Shown here: positions 59,411 through 64,000 of the stretch, piece by piece | How the letters are laid out: every line of letters begins with the position of its first letter | How positions within the stretch are numbered: position 1 is the stretch's first letter | From: Hyphomicrobiales bacterium | GTDB taxonomy: Bacteria > Pseudomonadota > Alphaproteobacteria > Rhizobiales > Aestuariivirgaceae | Assembly (NCBI GenBank): GCA_025359265.1 | Contig: JANYHB010000002.1 | Span: 62,001 to 126,000 of the forward strand | Direction: 5' to 3' | Length of the DNA: 64,000 nucleotides | The notes under the pieces: generated by a model | Told to the model about the DNA's origin: nothing | Databases searched by the model: none | The model's input: the letters and a program-made list of their open reading frames with translations, nothing else | Translations under genes and position numbers: made by a program

Positions 59411-59458
59411 TCAACCCCCAAACCCATCCCAAAAGGCCTTGGCCTTGCTGATGAAGTT
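59411..59458 (-). pseudogene. Duplicated 3' end of dnaJ
   Basis: The complement encodes [15 protein letters not shown] then a stop, nearly the same as the last residues of DnaJ ([12 protein letters not shown]). At DNA level, 17 bp (CCCCCAAACCCATCCCA) are identical at 59415-59431 and 60146-60162. The copies are direct repeats 731 bp apart and enclose the small secreted-protein gene. This suggests an insertion or recombination event at the dnaJ end. Confidence 0.8.
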
Positions 59459-59472
59459 GTATCGATCAAATT

Positions 59473-60075
59473 TCAGTTTAACTGCTCCATCCGCACGTCG
59501 TCGCCGTAAAAATATTCTATCTTCACATTCAATCTACTATCCGGCGACTTTTGAAACATGCCTTCAGCGAGAGCGGGTAAATTTGTCTCGAGGTCGACGA
59601 ATATTTTCATCTGAAAGTGGCTAACTTGATCAGGTTTGATGGTGTAGCTATAGATGGCCTTAGCCTCTTGACCGAAACCTTGGATCCCTTGGCAGGAAAC
59701 ATCTTCCAAACCACTGCCCGTGAATCCACTGTCGCGTGCTGCGTCAAAAATGGAGCGGGTAGCCTCATTTGAAAGTGGCTCCCATTTGCCACCGTCGGTC
59801 CGGCGCTGACCCTTGCCGCCAGCCACGATCGTTTCTTTTGTTATTCCATGCGAGCTATCGCTTCTTACGATCGTTGCGGAATCTGGGAGCTGGATTTTAG
59901 TATCGGTCTTGTACCAACTGCTTTTGCCATCTTCGGTAACATTAAAACTCAGCACCATCCGATATTTGCCAACGCTCAAGTTTCGGTGCGTCAATGCGGT
60001 GAAATCTGAATTACAATCAGCAAATGCAGACAATGGAGCAACAACAAGCGCAAAACTGACTGCTAAATGTTTCAT
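59473..60075 (-). CDS. Predicted exported protein of unknown function
   Basis: A 200-residue protein with a clear signal peptide (cleavage near Ala-Phe-Ala, residue 19-20) and two cysteines in the mature part (Cys21 and Cys128) that could form a disulfide. The mature sequence is beta-rich and recalls periplasmic carrier-like folds (Tyr-Arg-Met-Val-Leu-Ser-Phe-Asn-Val-Thr-Glu-Asp-Gly-Lys), but I recognise no family. It lies between direct repeats of the dnaJ 3' end and next to a toxin-antitoxin pair, so it was probably acquired. It could be transcribed by read-through from dnaJ. Confidence 0.75.
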   Translation of the reverse strand: MKHLAVSFALVVAPLSAFADCNSDFTALTHRNLSVGKYRMVLSFNVTEDGKSSWYKTDTKIQLPDSATIVRSDSSHGITKETIVAGGKGQRRTDGGKWEPLSNEATRSIFDAARDSGFTGSGLEDVSCQGIQGFGQEAKAIYSYTIKPDQVSHFQMKIFVDLETNLPALAEGMFQKSPDSRLNVKIEYFYGDDVRMEQLN

Positions 60076-60141
60076 CGTAAGCCCCTTTCAGATCTAGCTT
60101 TTCGATTGCAAAAGCATTTCGTGGTTTATGTGCGTTTAGCT

Positions 60142-61305
60142 CTAGCCCCCAAACCCATCCCAGAAGGCCTTCGCCTTGGCGAAGAAGCCTTCGGACTCGG
60201 GGCTGTTCTGGTGCGAATCCTTGTCGAATTCCTTCAGCAGCTCGCGTTGCTTGCGCGTCAGGTTTACGGGCGTCTCCACGCTCACCTGAATATACATGTC
60301 GCCATGTTGGCTGGAACGCAGCACCGGCATGCCCTTTTGCTTCAGGCGAAATTGTTTGCCGTGTTGGGCACCCTCGGGAATGGTGACGCGGGCCTTTTTG
60401 CCATCAATCGTCGGCACTTCAATTTCGCCGCCCAAGGAGGCTGCCGTCATGGAAATCGGCACTTGGCAGAATAAATCGGCACCCTCGCGCTTGAAGAATT
60501 CATGGGGCCGCATCGACAGGAAAATGTAAAGATCACCCGTCGGCCCGCCGCGCAAACCCGCTTCGCCTTCACCGGCAAGGCGAATGCGCGTGCCATCTTC
60601 AACCCCTTGCGGAATGTTGACGGAAAGATTGCGTTCTTTGGTGACGCGCCCTTGGCCGTGGCACACACTGCACGGATCAGCGATCACTTGCCCGCGTCCA
60701 TTGCACGTGGGGCAAGCCCGTTCAACGGTAAAGAAGCCAGACTGCGAACGCACCGCACCAGCGCCACCACAGGTGCGGCAGGTGGTGGGCTGCGTGCCGG
60801 GCTTGGCGCCAGAGCCTTTGCAGGTGTCGCATGCAACCGATGATGGAACCCGCACTTGCGCTGTCTTGCCCGTAAAGGCCTCAGTCAAATTGATTTCAAG
60901 ATTATAGCGCAGGTCGCTGCCGCGTTGCGCGCCGCTGGCGCCGCGGCCCTTTTGTTGGCGGCCTCCCGCACCACCCATAAAGTCACCGAAGAGATCTTCG
61001 AACATGTCAGACATCGAAGAGTTAAAGCCCGGCCCGAAACCGGCAGCGCCCGGCCCACGCGCACCGCCGCCTCCACCCCCTTCAAAGGCCTGATGGCCGA
61101 ACCGGTCATAGGCGGCTTTTTTTTGCGGATCTTTGAGAATATCGTAAGCCTCGTTCAATTCTTTGAACTTGGCATCGGTTTCACTGCTGCCATGGTTGGC
61201 ATCAGGATGCAGTTTTTTGGCGAGAGTGCGATAAGCCGTCTTTAGCGCCTTTTCATCGGCACCTTTGGCAACTCCCAAAATTTCATAATAATCGCGCTTG
61301 GCCAT
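60142..61305 (-). CDS. dnaJ: Chaperone DnaJ
   Basis: Hsp40 co-chaperone of 387 residues that stimulates DnaK. The J domain (about 1-70) has the His-Pro-Asp motif in Leu-His-Pro-Asp-Ala. A Gly-rich region follows (about 77-125), then four Cys-x-x-Cys-x-Gly-x-Gly zinc motifs (about 150-215) and the substrate-binding C-terminal domains. All catalytic and zinc residues are present. Its last codons are repeated 731 bp downstream. A long stem-loop separates it from dnaK. Confidence 0.98.
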   Translation of the reverse strand: MAKRDYYEILGVAKGADEKALKTAYRTLAKKLHPDANHGSSETDAKFKELNEAYDILKDPQKKAAYDRFGHQAFEGGGGGGARGPGAAGFGPGFNSSMSDMFEDLFGDFMGGAGGRQQKGRGASGAQRGSDLRYNLEINLTEAFTGKTAQVRVPSSVACDTCKGSGAKPGTQPTTCRTCGGAGAVRSQSGFFTVERACPTCNGRGQVIADPCSVCHGQGRVTKERNLSVNIPQGVEDGTRIRLAGEGEAGLRGGPTGDLYIFLSMRPHEFFKREGADLFCQVPISMTAASLGGEIEVPTIDGKKARVTIPEGAQHGKQFRLKQKGMPVLRSSQHGDMYIQVSVETPVNLTRKQRELLKEFDKDSHQNSPESEGFFAKAKAFWDGFGG

Positions 61306-61318
61306 TTTGCGGGAGAGA

Positions 61319-61350
61319 GCGGGGTTTGGCGCTCAAAACGCCAACCCCGC
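61319..61350 (-). promoter_or_regulatory. Stem-loop between dnaK and dnaJ
   Basis: Arms GCGGGGTTTGGCG and CGCCAACCCCGC form a 12-bp stem with one bulge. No T-run follows on the minus strand, so it is unlikely to be a full terminator. It more likely stabilises the dnaK mRNA end or reduces dnaJ expression relative to dnaK. Confidence 0.65.
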
Positions 61351-61356
61351 GCCCAA

Positions 61357-63294
<1,938 letters not shown>

Positions 63295-63410
63295 GTTTAT
63301 TTCTCCTCTGGCAGGCTTTTGCTCAGGCCCCAAATTAAGCACCCAAGCCAGCCCCCTGTTGATATCTGCCTTGCAAAGTGATTCCACCCGCAATTGGCGT
63401 TCAAGGGGCT

Positions 63411-63439
63411 ATATAGGCAGCGCCCCATAGCCCATCAAG
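63411..63439 (-). promoter_or_regulatory. Promoter of dnaK-dnaJ
   Basis: On the complement, CTTGAT (63434-63439) and CTATAT (63411-63416) are separated by exactly 17 bp. This fits the RpoH-type promoters of Alphaproteobacteria (CTTG-containing -35, CTATAT-like -10), although a sigma-70 promoter would look similar. It leaves an untranslated leader of about 110 bases before the dnaK ATG. Confidence 0.65.
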
Positions 63440-63477
63440 GCTGGGAAATGAAGTTTTTTGTATGAGCGCTCTATAGG

Positions 63478-64000
63478 ATGTTTGAAGGCATCAATTACCA
63501 TCCCAACGTTCTCGACCGCCCCGCTCAAGCGGCGCTGGTGGAAGCCCTGCGGATAGCGGTGCAAGCAGCTCCGTTGTTCACACCCGTCATGCCGCGCACG
63601 GGCAGGCCCTTCAGCGTGCGCATGACCAATCTGGGCTCCCTCGGCTGGGTTTCAGACAAGGCCGGTTATCGCTATCAGCCGCACCATCCCGAAACGGGCC
63701 AACCGTGGCCTGCCATGCCGGACGTCGTCTTGGATATTTGGCAGCGCTTTGCGAACTATCCCCGTTTGCCAGAAGCCTGTCTGGTAAACTTTTATCAGCA
63801 AGGCGCCAAAATGGGCCTGCACCAAGATCGCGATGAAGAAGATTTCGCGGCACCCGTGTTGAGCGTTTCATTGGGCGACACCGCAGTGTTCCGTTTCGGC
63901 GGCACAACCCGCGGCGGCAAAACGCAGACTCTGAAGCTCTCATCCGGTGATGTGCTGGTGATGGGCGGAGCATCGCGCCTGTGCTTTCACGGCATTGATC
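63478..64000 (+). CDS. alkB: AlkB-family DNA repair dioxygenase, 3'-truncated by window end
   Basis: The first 174 codons are visible. It starts Met-Phe-Glu-Gly-Ile-Asn-Tyr and has Pro-Arg-Thr-Gly-Arg-Pro-Phe-Ser-Val-Arg-Met-Thr-Asn-Leu-Gly and Cys-Leu-Val-Asn-Phe-Tyr. The Fe(II) ligands are His115 and Asp117 in Leu-His-Gln-Asp-Arg-Asp, and a third His near 171 in Cys-Phe-His-Gly-Ile. AlkB uses 2-oxoglutarate and oxygen to remove methyl groups from 1-methyladenine and 3-methylcytosine. It diverges from dnaK. The C-terminal arginines that bind 2-oxoglutarate lie past the window end. Confidence 0.93.
   Translation, partial: MFEGINYHPNVLDRPAQAALVEALRIAVQAAPLFTPVMPRTGRPFSVRMTNLGSLGWVSDKAGYRYQPHHPETGQPWPAMPDVVLDIWQRFANYPRLPEACLVNFYQQGAKMGLHQDRDEEDFAAPVLSVSLGDTAVFRFGGTTRGGKTQTLKLSSGDVLVMGGASRLCFHGID

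Overview
The window is a stretch of chromosome from an alphaproteobacterium, most likely of the order Hyphomicrobiales (Rhizobiales). The evidence is gene order: phoR-pstSCAB-phoU-phoB, xthA / response regulator / leuS-lptE-holA, and above all the origin neighbourhood parB-parA-rsmG-mnmG-mnmE-rho-hemJ-hemE | oriC | maf-aroE-coaE-dnaQ / secB. A RegB/RegA redox pair, an intracellular PHB depolymerase and GlnK-AmtB fit the same group. By eye the GC content is moderate. Almost everything is core chromosome; I see no prophage, insertion sequence or CRISPR array.

Layout. 1-1800: end of dsbB, an HNH nuclease, an AlkA-type glycosylase and a small DUF1674 protein. 1842-4770: purH, an isolated LivH-type permease and a lipoprotein. 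4782-11427: the phosphate regulon (phoR, pstSCAB, phoU, phoB) with a three-unit Pho box before pstS and a stem-loop after it. 11433-14228: tRNA-Gly and a run of small housekeeping genes (YbaK-like, thioredoxin-TPR, Lon N-domain, Trm112-like, DUF971). 14225-17673: a UbiH-type hydroxylase, then glnK-amtB behind a sigma-54 promoter and followed by two tandem terminators. 17776-28355: ftsK, lolA, xthA, a cyclic-nucleotide-binding protein, an OmpR-type regulator, a YkuD protein, YggS, leuS, lptE and holA.

28359-40480 is the origin region. Genes left of about 36.9 kb run leftward and genes right of 37.2 kb run rightward; the gap between hemE and maf carries a cluster of DnaA-box-like sequences, and three parS-like palindromes lie near parAB. 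40598-43275 holds a Tim44-domain protein, MltA, an Smr protein and an XRE regulator. 43355-48275 holds ahcY, with a perfect 20-bp palindrome upstream, and a sugar-acid cluster (aldose dehydrogenase, lactonase, UxaA-type dehydratase). 48363-56042 holds a class A PBP, a methyltransferase, a choline-kinase-like protein, a YgjP metalloprotease, phaZ and regB/regA.

56043-63477 is the least ordinary part: a 423-bp stem-loop-rich gap with short open frames, gpmA-dapB, an aldo-keto reductase, a parDE toxin-antitoxin pair, a gene for a small exported protein flanked by direct repeats of the dnaJ 3' end, and dnaJ/dnaK. The window ends inside alkB.

No clearly new multi-gene system is visible. The best candidates for something undescribed are the structured gap at 56043-56465 and the small insertion at the 3' end of dnaJ.
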